Shown here: positions 10,101-21,689 of the stretch, piece after piece
Layout: every line of letters begins with the position of its first letter
Numbering within the stretch: position 1 is the stretch's first letter
NCBI GenBank assembly: GCA_950295325.1
Contig: OX485808.1
Coordinates: 3,972,501-4,032,500 of the forward strand
Source: Polytrichum commune
Taxonomy: Eukaryota; Streptophyta; Polytrichopsida; Polytrichales; Polytrichaceae
Length of the DNA: 60,000 nt
Direction of reading: 5' to 3'
Translations under genes and position numbers: made by a program
Notes under the pieces: generated by a model
Database searches by the model: none
Told to the model about the DNA's origin: nothing
What the model saw: the letters and a program-made list of their open reading frames with translations, nothing else

Positions 10101-10910
10101 TTTGGAGCCCACGGGCGAACGCCCGTGGGCTAACCACATTGTAGTGTTTGTAGTGTTTTTGCCCACGGGCGTTCGCCCGTGGGCCAAAAGTCCAAAAACA
10201 CTGCAATGTGTTTGGAGCCCACGGGCGAACGCCCGTGGGCTAACCACATTGTAGTGTTTGCAGTGTTTTTGCCCACGGGCGTTCGCCCGTGGGCCAAAAG
10301 TCCAAAAACATTGCAATGTGTTTGGAGCCCACGGGCGAACGCCCGTGGGCTATCCGCCTTGTAGTGTTTGTAGTGTTTGTAGTGTTTTTTCCCACGGGCG
10401 TTCGCCCGTGGGCCATACATTCTCGAAACACAATATAATGTTTGGAGCCCACAGGCGAACGCCCGTGGGCCAGGGACTTCCCAAAACTATAATGTATTTG
10501 GGGCCCACGGGCGAACGCCCGTGGGGCACCCCCTTAGAATACGTATCATCACTTTGGCCCACGGGCGTTCGCCTGTGGGCCATACATTCTCGAAACACAA
10601 TATAATGTTTGGAGCCCACGGGCGTTCGCCTGTGGGCCATACATTCTCGAAACACAATATGATGTTTGGAGCCCACGGGCGAACGCCCGTGGGCCAAGGA
10701 CTTCCCAAAACTATAATGTATTTGGGGCCCACGGGCGAACGCCCGTGGGGCACCCCCTTAGAATACGTATCATCACTTTGGCCCACGGGCGTTCGCCCGT
10801 GGGCCAAAAGTTCACAAATCACTTCAATAACTTTGGAGCCCACGGGCGTTCGCCCATGAGCCCCTTGCATATTTGGCTTCTTCCATGTCTCACGGGCGTT
10901 CGCCCGTGGG
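10101..10910. repeat. Dense array of about 15 palindromes (higher-order repeat)
   Basis: Fifteen copies of the palindrome occur every ~52-60 bases, near 10109, 10161, 10218, 10270, 10328, 10390, 10448, 10503, 10557, 10615, 10673, 10728, 10780, 10840 and 10889. The first six alternate in orientation (AA centre, TT centre) within a 110-base unit that starts TTTGGAGCCC at 10101, 10211 and 10321. The later part has a second unit of about 220 bases (CCAAAACTATAATGTATTTGG...) present twice. The array lies inside the proposed 5'-UTR intron of the H3-mimic gene. Short open frames across it are by-products of the stop-free palindrome. Confidence 0.95.
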
Positions 10911-11587
10911 ACATGAGACTCAAGGGTCTTCAAAAAAACCCTTTTCACACTATAATCTCTACATATGAAGGTGAAGAATACAAACTCACTAGTTTTCTTG
11001 GGTCGATTCATTGCAATTGTTGTTCAATCTCAATTTTTGTGCCTACACAATAAGTACATACACCATTAGGTCAGACATTCATGCTCACATATTGTGGGTA
11101 TCAATCACCAACAAGATGTTCTACATTTCAGCAATTGGAACATTCAAACACTCAAGCAATGCAAATATTGTAGCAATTCTCTCTTTGAAGCAATTCTCTC
11201 TGAAGCAATTCAATCATTGAAGCAAATAATATGTTCTTGAAGCAATTCTATCATTGAGCCCAATTCAAACATTGAATAAATTTAAATGTTGAAGCAATTC
11301 ATCATTGAGGCAATTCATACATTGATGTAGTCCAGATCTTGCCACATTGTTGCAAATTATGCATTTCAGACATTGATGCACTTGAATCATGTCCATTGCT
11401 TGCGACATTCAGGGTATTCTATCAATTCAGCCCTAAAATTTCAGCATCTAAGATTGTTTCATCAAGAAACATGCCATTCACAAGCAAGTAAGCAATTTTA
11501 TTGCACAATCCTCTCAATCTTCATGCAATCAACCCAGAAAACAACCCAAAGAGCACAAACAACCCAAATAGCACAAACAATCACAAA

Positions 11588-11830
11588 AGCATGACATGCA
11601 ACACAAAAGCACCTCATTTAAATAAAAAATTGAGTTCTGGACATTCAAGAGCATCACATGCAACACAAAAGCACCTCATTTAAATAAAAAATTGAGTTCT
11701 GGACATTCAAAAGCATCACATGCAACACAAAAGCACCTCATTTAAGTAAAAAATTGAGTTCTGGACATTCAAGAGCATCACATGCAACACAAAAGCACCT
11801 CATTTAAATAAAAAATTGAATTCTGGACAT
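11588..11830. repeat. Tandem repeat, ~62-base unit, four copies
   Basis: Units begin near 11588, 11650, 11712 and 11774, each with CATGCAACACAAAAGCACC and a TTGAGTTCTGGACATTCAA end, with few differences. They lie in the 5'-UTR intron next to the first exon. The 11.2-11.45 kb stretch before it is rich in GAAGCAATTC-type imperfect repeats. Confidence 0.92.
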
Positions 11831-11846
11831 TGAGTGGGGGACTTAC

Positions 11847-12390
11847 CAATGCTTGAAGAGTGGAGAGTGGAGAGTGGAGAGTGGAGTATGTGGAGTGAGG
11901 GAGAGAGTGGAGTGAGGGAGGAGAGGAGCTGAGAAGTTGCGGAGGTGAGTAGGTGCGACTCCTTGGAGTGAAGAGGTGCGACTCCAAGGAGTCAGGAGGT
12001 GTGAGTGCGAAGAGTTCAATAGGTGCGGAAGAGGAGGCGGAGAATTCTGGGAGTAGTGAGAAGGGAGTGACAAGGGAGTGAGTGAGGAGGGAGGGAATCA
12101 ACTATGGAGGAGGCGGCGATGGTGGAAATCGCCAGGGAGAGAGAGGGGAGGGAGGAGGGAGCGCGAGCGAGGGAGAGAATGAGAGGTTTCCTCCAACCCG
12201 TTCGAATCGGGAGCCGGGAGGGAGGGAGGAGGGAGGGAGGGAGGATGTGAGAATTCCATAGGGTGGAGAGAGAGAGGGTGGAGAGAGAGAGAGAGGGAGG
12301 GAAACGGTTGGAGGGGAAAAATGGACATTATGTCCATTCACCTCGACGGGACGGTTGGGAGTCGAAGGGACGCAACGGAGACGGCGATTG
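11847..12390 (-). other. Probable non-coding first exon (CT-rich 5' leader) of the H3-mimic gene
   Basis: On the minus strand this is a long CT-rich stretch (CCCTCCCTCC, CTCTCTCTC, CACTCTCCACTC) typical of plant 5' leaders. It ends in AAGCATTG/GTAAGTCCCC, a strong splice donor at 11846. The next plausible exon on this strand is the ATG exon at 9942. The leader contains upstream ATGs. Plant H3 genes often have a leader intron, so this could also be captured from a histone gene; that is inference. Confidence 0.5.
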
Positions 12391-12413
12391 TACATTCTCA
12401 CGTGAAGGCTACA

Positions 12414-12427
12414 CATTATAAATTATG
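12414..12427 (-). promoter_or_regulatory. TATA-like box upstream of CT-rich leader
   Basis: The minus strand reads CATAATTTATAATG about 30 bases before the start of the GC-richer leader, a suitable position for a TATA box. Only the motif and spacing support it. Confidence 0.35.
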
Positions 12428-12429
12428 AT

Positions 12430-13700
12430 GGCCTATAATCTCACTTCATTAATAATCATTACAACTTCCTTCCCAATGTTCGAGCTTAGGTTTAGTTTTA
12501 GTGTTCAAGACATTACATTCAATATCGATTGTATTGTAACATGGCATGCGATGTGACACTTGTGCGATGTTGAGATTATTAGCCATGTGACATTTTTAAA
12601 AAGAGGTTGGATTGTGTGCTTAAGATATACTAATCTATCCACACTCATAATGAGCACAACAATGATATTAATTGAAGTATCTCAAGAAGTGTCTAGGGGT
12701 CTACGAAAGGAAAAATCACGAGAGGAAAGGGATGTGGAAAGGGATGGGATTGGACCTCGTGTTCAGAATATAGATAACATTCTAAGTTCAAAACATACTG
12801 CAATGGAATGATATGAAATTCGGAACGTTTATGTACACACTTACAAATAAAGATACTTGGTCAACATCCAAGTTGTTCACCCTTACATATCAAAAAGCTA
12901 TGGATAGGTGCTCCGTTGACTCCAAATTGCAAGAGTGGTGCCCAGGTAGAGTGCATTGACACTATTAAAGCTATGGGTTGGAATCTCCAAGGTGAGGTTG
13001 ACATGTAAGCTATAGCCGTTTCCTTATAAGCCTTAAGCTTGTCAAGTGAACTATAGCATAACTTCTTCGCACCTCATGAATGACTTCACCATAATGTGGA
13101 AAGATGTGATAATGATTATTCTAACTACCTCTTACTATTGCAATAGTGGGGAGTTAGGTTAGTGGGTTTCACCCCATTCCATCTCCCCTACAAAAAACCC
13201 ATCTCACACGCAACTCATGGGGTTTAAATTTAGCATGATTGGTGTATACTCAATTAAGGTTTATTTGGACTAGGCACGGACTCGTGGTTTTTATTCAACA
13301 AATGCGAACCATACTAAAGTGAACAAACATTGTACCTTGTCAATTTAGAGGGGCAAGTAGCCACAGGTATCCTACTTGAATACTTTACAACAATAACAAT
13401 GAATCATATTACGGCTACTTATAAGGTGGGTCATGTTATTATATTAATAATTGTGTAAACTACATGAATTACATCCATAAAAGCATAATCTAAAGTTTGT
13501 AGAATCTAATTCCATAATTGTTGAATTTTCTCCAAAATGGGACTCAACTAGAGCTTAAAAATATGTATATTACTCCAAACATTTTGGTGCACTAACATCA
13601 ATGATCCTTTCAAATACTTCAATTATAAATATAGATAGTGTTTTATTGCAGAAAAGTAACATAGGCGTTGGCTTAATTCAACTTCTTAGTTTAGGATCTA
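12430..13700. other. AT-rich intergenic stretch
   Basis: I see no gene, RNA or clear repeat in this stretch. Confidence 0.4.
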
Positions 13701-14299
13701 TTTCACAAATATCTTCATAACACACAATTATCGAACCTAGGTAACGCGACGATTCTTATGCATATTCCTAAGGTCATATGGGCAAATTTGAGCGATGGAC
13801 ATGCTTACGTGGGTGGCTTGTTTTAATCATTACACCTGTAAGGTATTCTAAGTGTGTGAATTCCATACAGGAGTCCTCCATACATATATATATATATATA
13901 TATGAACAGTAGCTTGGTCTTGATAGGGGGCATGTCCTATATACACACCACATGAACATGCCACATGGGTTATTTATGAAATGAATTATACATCCAATAT
14001 ATTATGAAGGTGAGCATCTTGGGCACCAACCACCAAACATACCCAATCCTATAGTGGATAGTATTAAGTTTTGGCATCTCTTCATTTTTGCCCACTATAT
14101 CTAACATTTGGGCATGGCATTTTCCAACACACACATTATGACACATAATTATCGAACCTAGGTAACGCGACGATTCTTATGCACATTCCTAAGGTCATAT
14201 GAGCAAATTTGAGCGATGGACATGCTTACGTGGGTTGCTTGTTTTAATCATTACACCTCTAAGGTATTCTTAGTGTGTGAATTCCATACAGGAGTCCTC

Positions 14300-14343
<44 letters not shown>

Positions 14344-15070
14344 CAGTAGCTTGGTCTTGATAGGGGGCATGTCCTATATACACACCACATGAACATGCCA
14401 CATGGGTTATTTATGAAATGAATTATACATCCAATATATTATGAAGGTGAGCATCTTGGGCACCAACCACCAAACATACCCAATCCTATAGTGGATAGTA
14501 TTAAGTTTTGGCATCTCTTCATTTTTGCCCACTATATCTAACATTTGGGCATGGCATTTTCCAACACACACATTATGACACATAATTATCGAACCTAGGT
14601 AACGCGACGATTCTTATGCACATTCCTAAGGTCATATGAGCAAATTTGAGCGATGGACATGCTTACGTGGGTTGCTTGTTTTAATCATTACACCTCTAAG
14701 GTATTCTTAGTGTGTGAAATCCATAGAGGAGTCCTCCATACATACATATATATATATGATTCGTAGCTTGGTCTTGATAGGGGGCATGTCCTATATACAC
14801 CCCACATGAACATGCCACGTGGGTTATTTATGAAATGAATCATACATCCAATATATTATGAAGGTGAGCATCTTGGGCACCAACCACCAAACATACCCAA
14901 TGTTATAGTGGATAGTATTAAGCTTTGGCATCTCTTCATTTTTGCCCACTATATCTAACATTTGGGCATGGCATTTTCCAACACACACATTATGACACAC
15001 AATTATCGAACCTAGGTAACGCGACAATTCTTATGCACATTCCTAAGGTCATATGGGCAAATTCGAGCGA
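13700..15070. repeat. Tandem repeat, ~0.42-0.44-kb unit, about three copies
   Basis: The marker ACCTAGGTAACGCGACGATT occurs at 13736, 14157, 14594 and (one change) 15011, so units are about 417-438 bases. Length differences come mainly from an (AT)n tract inside each unit (13880-13902, 14304-14340, 14742-14757). Each unit also carries GAACAGTAGCTTGGTCTTG or a close variant and AACATTTGGGCATGGCATTTT. Further partial copies occur near 15650, 17580, 18000, 19210 and 19640. I found no conserved open frame across the units. Confidence 0.95.
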
Positions 15071-15429
15071 TGGACGTGTCCTGCTCTTTGACCTAAATCC
15101 CAACTATTAAGGAAGGTTTAGTCAAAATTTGTTTCTTAGAGGTTTGTAGTGAATCCCTAACTTCACAAGCAATCCATTTCTGGTTGATGGATGTTTTTTC
15201 CCTACACTAACTCCACCTAATTCATTCATCCATAATCAAACTAACTGTAAACATCAAGCCAACATGGATATCTACACATCGACACATGAGCTATGCAATT
15301 TGTAGATGATTATAAAACGTAAAATTATGTCAAACTGGGGAAGTGGTCATGTTTTTGTTGTGTTGGGAGCTCGTGTGAAGGGGTTGACTCCAATCGATAC
15401 TTGTTACTTCGTATACCTGTCATTACCAC

Positions 15430-15645
15430 TCAATACCAGTCAAGTTGATTTGTATTGATACTCTATTAAGCTTAGAAACCCACTAAGACACGTCTCCTAT
15501 GGCAAAACAAAGACATGTTTAATTCCAACGTATCATTGATCTTATGGACGCCTTCATTTGATGTTCAACTTCACATCTATATTTACACATGATGATATAG
15601 GTGACAAAAATGAAAGTCAATTGACCAAGTGTACCTTTATTTTTA
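15430..15645. repeat. Partial copy of the 17345-17575 repeat segment
   Basis: The stretch from TTGATACTCTATTAAGC through GACATGTTTAATTCCAACG to AAAGTCAATTGACCAAGTG also occurs at 17350-17550 and, inverted, at 22170-22380. Confidence 0.85.
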
Positions 15646-15778
15646 TATCTAACATTTGGGCATGGCATTTTGCAACACACACATTATGACACACAATTAT
15701 CGAACCTAGGTAACGCGACGATTCTTGTGCACATTCCTAAGGTCATATGAGCAAATTTGAGCGATGGACATGCTAGCT

Positions 15779-16693
15779 TGGGTTGCCAATCGATGCAATG
15801 TCAAAGAAATTCTACACACTATTGGAATACAAAGTCTTAATTTTGTATCTTTCTTGCTCAACATGGGTCCAAGCAAATGACATAAATAAATAAAAGTAGG
15901 CTTACTCACCCCCTACACGATCTTTGAACATTTTTGCATTATATGATCCAAGAAGAAATTGTGACACATATCCACTTGGCCGGTCAAATTTCCACACCAC
16001 CCTCTACTTGCTCCCAAACAAAAAGTATGCCATCATCATAATTGGAGCATTATGGTGATACATGATGGTTTCTTTTATCGCCATAGTTGAAACAATAAAA
16101 TACTTCAAAACCATAAAGATCATAAGAGAGCACAAAATCTCTCTTCTTCGATTATCCATGATTGAAGATCAAATATAAGAAGAAAGATATTGACGAGGAT
16201 GATTAAGAGGAGAGCATGTCTTAAATAATACCAAAGAGTAGTGTTTTGTCCAATGTGTATGGGTTTTCCCCTCTTCATTCTTGAGCATCCAAGGAGACAT
16301 TTATTTCCTACATGGGCCAAACTTGACAATTGGCAATTTGGCAATTTTCATTATCTTTTGAATAAAATTGAACATCATATTACACAATTCTTATGAACAC
16401 AATTATTCTTCAAATCTTTTGATACAATGTGAATGTAGAGAATTATGGTTTTTTATCACAAAAAATCTTCACCATTAGGTGAACTTCTCTTCACCGGTGA
16501 CCTTCTCTTGTGGACTTCTCCGCTAAACTTCTCCTCTAGGTGTTTAGACTTCAACCGGTCAAGACTCCTTAAGAAATATTTTATTGCCTTTAATTCTTCT
16601 CCAGCACATCCACCATTTGCCTCATATAACCATGTCTTGGCCAAGCATTCTTGACTGACCGGAGCCCTTCTCCACTGTAGTGTAAACCGGCCC
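15779..16693. mobile_element. Right half of a PIF/Harbinger-like element
   Basis: The right end reads GTAGTGTAAACCGGCCC (16677-16693) and is followed by TAA (16694-16696) and the continuation of the host repeat. The inner part, from GGTTGCCAATCGATGC to GGCCAAACTTGACAATTGG, is shared with 18470-19023. The left end is missing. GGGCC(N)GTTT termini with a TAA/TTA three-base target site are typical of PIF/Harbinger (Tourist-type) elements. No transposase frame is seen. Confidence 0.7.
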
Positions 16694-16724
16694 TAAGTGT
16701 CTGAATCCCATAGAGGAGTCCTCC

Positions 16725-16812
16725 ATACATATATATACATATATACATATATACATATATACATACATATATACATACATATACATATATATGCATATAT
16801 ATATATATGAAC
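16725..16812. repeat. (AT)-rich microsatellite (ATACAT/ATAT)
   Basis: A run of ATATATACAT-type repeats at the place where the 0.43-kb repeat unit normally carries (AT)n. Confidence 0.9.
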
Positions 16813-16899
16813 AGTAGCTTGGTCTTGATACGGGGCATGTCCTATATATACCCCACATGAACATGACACGTGGGCATATCAAACATCAAACATACCCAA

Positions 16900-18010
16900 T
16901 CTTATTGATGGACCTACAACGGACGAACTACAAACTTTGTGTCTGGGGAGGTTATCCGTAAATCCAAACCCTAAACCCTAAACCCTAAATCGTTTTGAAA
17001 CGGGTACTTCCTAGTGTAGAAGGTAGGGATGTCAATACTAATGTAGTATTTTATTTGCACCAATATATGTGTCCATATGATCAAAGGTATATAATAGGCA
17101 TTCCCTCCAATTCCTTACACCATAAGATCATCACGTACTAACTCTCTACAATATATAGTAACCATGAGCGATGCTAGTGGAGTTCTATGTCCTATGTCCA
17201 TGAAGTACGAATAGATTACTAGGGTAAGAAGATTCATTCTTGGTACAAATTTGGCTCAAGCTTTTCACCACCACTACTAATGATTGCTCATTGTGGAAGT
17301 AAACTAATATGATCTTTATAATTTTCCCGTTCATGGCCTATAGTCAAGTTAATTCGTATTGATACTCTATTAAGCTTAGAAACCCACTAAGGCACGTCTC
17401 CTATGGCAAAACAAAGACATGTTTAATTCCAACGTATCATTGATCTTATGGCCGCCTTCATTTGATGTTAAACTTCACATCTATAATTACACATGATGTT
17501 ATAGGTGACAAAAATGAAAGTCAATGGACCAAGTGTACCTTTTATTTATTTTTAAACATTTGGATATGGCCTTTTGCAAGACACACATTATGACACACAC
17601 ATTATGACATACAATTCTCGAACCTAGGTAACGCGATGATTCCTATGCATATTCCTAAGGTCATATGAGCAAATTTGAGCGATGGACATGCTTACGTGGG
17701 TTGCTTGTTTTAATTTTTACACCTCTAAGGTATTCTCAGTGTGTGAAATCCATAGAGGAGTCCTCCATACATACATATATATGATCAGTAGCTTGGTCTT
17801 GATAGGGGCCATGTCCTATATACACCCCACATAAACATGCCACGTGGGTTATTTATTAAATGAATCATACATCCAATATATTATGAAGGTGAGCATCTTG
17901 GGCACCAAACACCAAACATACCCAATGTTATAGTGGATAGTATTAAGCTTTGGCATCTCTTCATTTTTGCCCCCTATATCTAACATTTGGGCATGGCATT
18001 TTGCAACACA
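16900..18010. repeat. Repeat block with direct copy (19900-20345) and inverted copy (21690-22650)
   Basis: The first part, including GACGAACTACAAACTTTGTG and the telomere-like tract, recurs directly at ~19900-20345. Much of the block recurs in reverse complement at ~21690-22650 in the expected reversed order. Confidence 0.85.
16968..16988. repeat. Interstitial telomere-like tract
   Basis: About three CCCTAAA units, the plant-type telomere motif. A matching tract lies in the duplicated segment at 19977-20004, so it was copied with the surrounding DNA rather than marking a chromosome end. Confidence 0.8.
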
Positions 18011-18151
18011 CACATTATGACACACAATTATCGAACCTAGGTAACGCGACGATTCTTGTGCACATTCCTAAGGTCATATGGGCAAATTCGATCGATGGAC
18101 GTGCTTCCGTGGGTTGCTTGTTTTAATCTTTACACCTCTAAGGTATTCTAA

Positions 18152-19023
18152 GGGCCGGTTTACACTACGGTGGAGAAGTCCACCGGTCATGAAAAAAAGG
18201 GCGTTTCTGAATTGTGATTGGTCAAAATTGCAACAGTCTCTTCACCGGTGAGTGTTTACACTAGGTGAAGAAAACAATGGTGGTGAACTTTTCTCATGGA
18301 TGATAAAATGACATGGCCGCCTACATGGCGGCACTTTTTGGAGTTGGGCTTCTCCGGAGGAAGAGTTTCTTGTCCGGCCTCAAGAGTCCGGACAAGAAAC
18401 TCCTCCTCCGGAGAAGCCCAATTCAATAAAAAATACCATACAAATCGGCAAGTGTATGCAAAGTATCACCGGTTGCCAATCGATGCAATGTCAAAGAAAT
18501 TCTACACACTATTGGAATACAAAGTCTTAATTTTGTATCTTTCTTGCTCAACATGGGGTCCAAGCAAATGACATAAATAAATAAAAGTAGGCTTACTCAC
18601 CCCCTACACGATCTTTGAACATTTTTGCATTATATGATCCAAGAAGAAATTGTGACACATATCCACTTGGCCGGTCAAATTTCCACACCACCCTCTACTT
18701 GCTCCCAAACAAAAAGTATGCCATCATCATAATTGGAGCATTATGGTGATACATGATGGTTTTTTTTATTGCCATAGTTGAAACGATAAAATACTTTAAA
18801 ACCATAAAGATCATAAGAGAGCACAAAATCTCTCTTCTTCGATTATCCATGATTGAAGATCAAATATAAGAAGAGAGATATTGATGAGGGTGATTAAGAG
18901 GACAACATGTCTTAAATAATACCAAAGAGTAGTGTTTTGTCCAATGTGTATGAGTTTTCCCCTCTTCATTCTTAAACATCCAAGGAGACATTTATTTCCT
19001 ACATGGGCCAAACTTGACAATTG
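18152..19023. mobile_element. Left half of a PIF/Harbinger-like element
   Basis: The left end GGGCCGGTTTACACTAC starts at 18152, directly after TAA (18149-18151) in the host repeat GTATTCTAAGTGTG. It contains a strong internal inverted repeat around 18354-18422 (stem TTGGGCTTCTCCGGAG). From about 18475 it matches 15784-16330, then breaks off into the host repeat at 19023 without a right end. Together with the half at 15779-16693 it describes one element of roughly 1.2 kb. Confidence 0.7.
18354..18422. repeat. Hairpin inside the transposon half
   Basis: TTGGGCTTCTCCGGAGGAAG and its near-perfect reverse complement are separated by a short loop containing CCTCAAGAG. The stem is about 30 bases. 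Confidence 0.85.
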
Positions 19024-19410
19024 GCCTTGATAGGGGCATGTCCTATATACACCCCACATGAACATGCCACGTGGGTTATTTATGAAATGAATCATACATC
19101 CAATATATTATGAAGGTGAGCATCTTGGGCACCAAACACCAAACATACCCAATGTTATAGTGGATAGTATTAAGCTTTGGCATCTCTTCATTTTTGGCCC
19201 CTATATCTAACATTTGGGCATGGCATTTTGCAACACACACATTATGACACACAATTATCGAACCTAGGTAATGCGACGATTCTTGTGCACATTCCTAAGG
19301 TCATATGGGCAAATTCGAGCGATGGACGTGCTTACGTGGGTTGCTTGTTTTAATTTTTACACCTCTAAGGTATTCTAAGTGTGTGAATTCCATAGAAGAG
19401 TCCTCCATAA

Positions 19411-19451
<41 letters not shown>

Positions 19452-19900
19452 GTAGTTTGGTCTTCATAAAGGGCATGTCCTATATACACCCCACATGAAC
19501 ATGCCACGTGGGTTATTTATGAAATGAATCATACATCCAATATATAATGAAGGTGAGCATCTTGGGCACCAACCACCAAACAAACCCAATGTTATAGTGG
19601 ATAGTATTAAGCTTTGGCATCTATTCATTTTTGCCCCCTATATCTAACATTTGGGCATGGCATTTTGCAACACACACATTATTGTGCGTATTCCTAAGGT
19701 CATATGGGCAAATTCGAGTGATGGACATGGTTACGTGGGTTGCTTGTTTTAATCATTACTCCCCGGAGGTAATCTATGTGTGTGAATTCCATAGAACAGT
19801 CTTGTATATATATATATGAACAGTAGCTTGGTCTTGATAGGGGGCATGTCCTATATATACCCCACATGAACATGGCACGTGGGCATATCAAACATCAAAC
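19024..19900. repeat. Further diverged copies of the 0.43-kb repeat
   Basis: The markers GGCATGTCCTATATACACCC, CTTGGGCACCAA, and GAACCTAGGTAATGCGACG are present, with an (AT)n tract at 19404-19444. The second copy in this stretch is shortened. Confidence 0.85.
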
Positions 19901-19976
19901 ACCAAACATGCCCATTCTTATTGATGGACTTGCAACGGACGAACTACAAACTTTGTGTCTGGGGAGGGTATATGTA

Positions 19977-20004
19977 AACCCTAAACCCTAAACCCTAAAC
20001 CCTA
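19977..20004. repeat. Interstitial telomere-like tract
   Basis: Three to four CCCTAAA units within the copy of the 16.9-kb block. Confidence 0.8.
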
Positions 20005-20778
20005 AATCGTTTTGAGACGGACACTTCCTAGTGTAGAAGGTAGGGATGTCAATACTAATGGCGTATATTATTTGCACCAATATATGTGTCCATATATGAT
20101 CAAAGGTATATAATAGGCATTCACTTCAATTCCTAGCACCATAAGGTCATCACGTACTAACTCTCTACAATACATAGTAACCATGAGCGATGGTAGTGGA
20201 GTTCTATGTCATATGTCCACGAAGTACGAATAGATTACTAGGGCAAGAAGATTCATTCTTGGTACAAATTTGGCTCTGGCTTTTCACCACCACAACTAAT
20301 GATTGCTCATCGTGGAAGTAAAATAATATGATCTTTATAACTATCCCTTTATAGGGACTACTTTTGCAATCAAGTTGACCGTCAAGCTTAGAGTGGTTGT
20401 TGTTTTTTGACTGGCAAGAACAATAAATTTTAATTTCATGTCATATATGATAAAGTGGCCACCTTATTAGCCGCCCACATCTAACAGTGTAGCATTAATA
20501 GTTGTTTATATATGTATATATATATATAAACATTAGTATCTTATTGATAGGAGGCATGTCCTATATACACCCATTCATGGACATGCATGCGTGAGTTATT
20601 TATCAAATGAATTATACATCCAATATATTTTGAAAGTGAGCATATCAAACATCACACACCAAACATACCCAATCTATACCATGATAAATGTTTGGTTTCC
20701 ACATCCATTTACAGTCGTGATTTTTCCTTTAAAGTTCAGGAGGCTTACTAGCTCACCCCAAGGTTGCGTTCCCAATGG

Positions 20779-20796
20779 GGGGGGGGGGGGGGGGTC
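20779..20796. repeat. Poly-G homopolymer
   Basis: An uninterrupted run of roughly 18 G residues in otherwise AT-rich DNA. Its length may be unreliable in assembly. The surrounding 20346-21689 stretch shows no gene. Confidence 0.85.
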
Positions 20797-21689
20797 AGAC
20801 CTCGGCCTCCGTATCTCTCCCACTCGAATGCTCCCTCATCACTCTGCTTGCCTCTTTTGATTCTTAAATCGCTGGTGGGTCGCTCCATTGTCCAGTTTCT
20901 TGAGCTCTACATAGTTCACAGAGTTTAGCACCCTAGATTTGTTAAAAAAATGATTTTTTTTGCTTACCTAAAACACACATTCTTCAATCCTACACTAACC
21001 CACACATTATGTATACCTCATCTATGAATGTGAGTCCAATAAATGTGTCACTTGCTAGTACCAACACAACATCATCACTTGGATGTGGGCATGCAAACAA
21101 ATGCCCCAGAACATAAATTCTCTCACAACATGCATAGAAATGCCCTTCTCCAAACGAATAGAAGAAATGAGCATGAAAGTAGACCTTCCAACCCAAGAGA
21201 AACAGTGATGGTTAATTCACTATTGCTCTACCAAGTTTCTCTCACTATCTTCCAAATGATAGACCCTAGTTCTAAAAGATGTTTTTTTTAAGAAACGTCC
21301 AGCATGTGCTCCTCTTCCATTTGTTCATACGATTTGGCCCCAATTTGGCCTAGTGCTCGATGATCTAAATTCAGTAACATGATGTCAAGGTTTATGCTTC
21401 CACTGTCAAATTCTTTGGTTTTCCCATTTAACCAAGACATTCATTAATGCCACCTCATGATCAATCAGATTCAAAATTCATGTGGCCTTATTGAGGATTA
21501 TTTGAGGGCATGCCAATGTGTTTAGAAAGCAAGACAACATTATTGGCATAAAGAAGAATGGCAACTATTGTGTTTGGCTTAGTCATAACAAGTGAACAAG
21601 AAAAGTATTCTGCATTCAACTATGATTGGTTTTTCATATATGGTAAGGTTAGTTGGCTCATACTATATATATGGTAAGGTTAGTAGGCT

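Noticed and set aside
10101-10910. Array taken as CRISPR
   Set aside because: Repeats are palindromic with alternating orientation and repeated, not unique, spacers; the DNA is plant nuclear.
11778-12416. Ser/Leu/Pro-rich open frames on the minus strand
   Set aside because: They are translations of the CT-rich leader; low-complexity composition explains them.
16968-20004. Telomere or chromosome end
   Set aside because: Only three or four CCCTAAA units, twice, in duplicated internal DNA.
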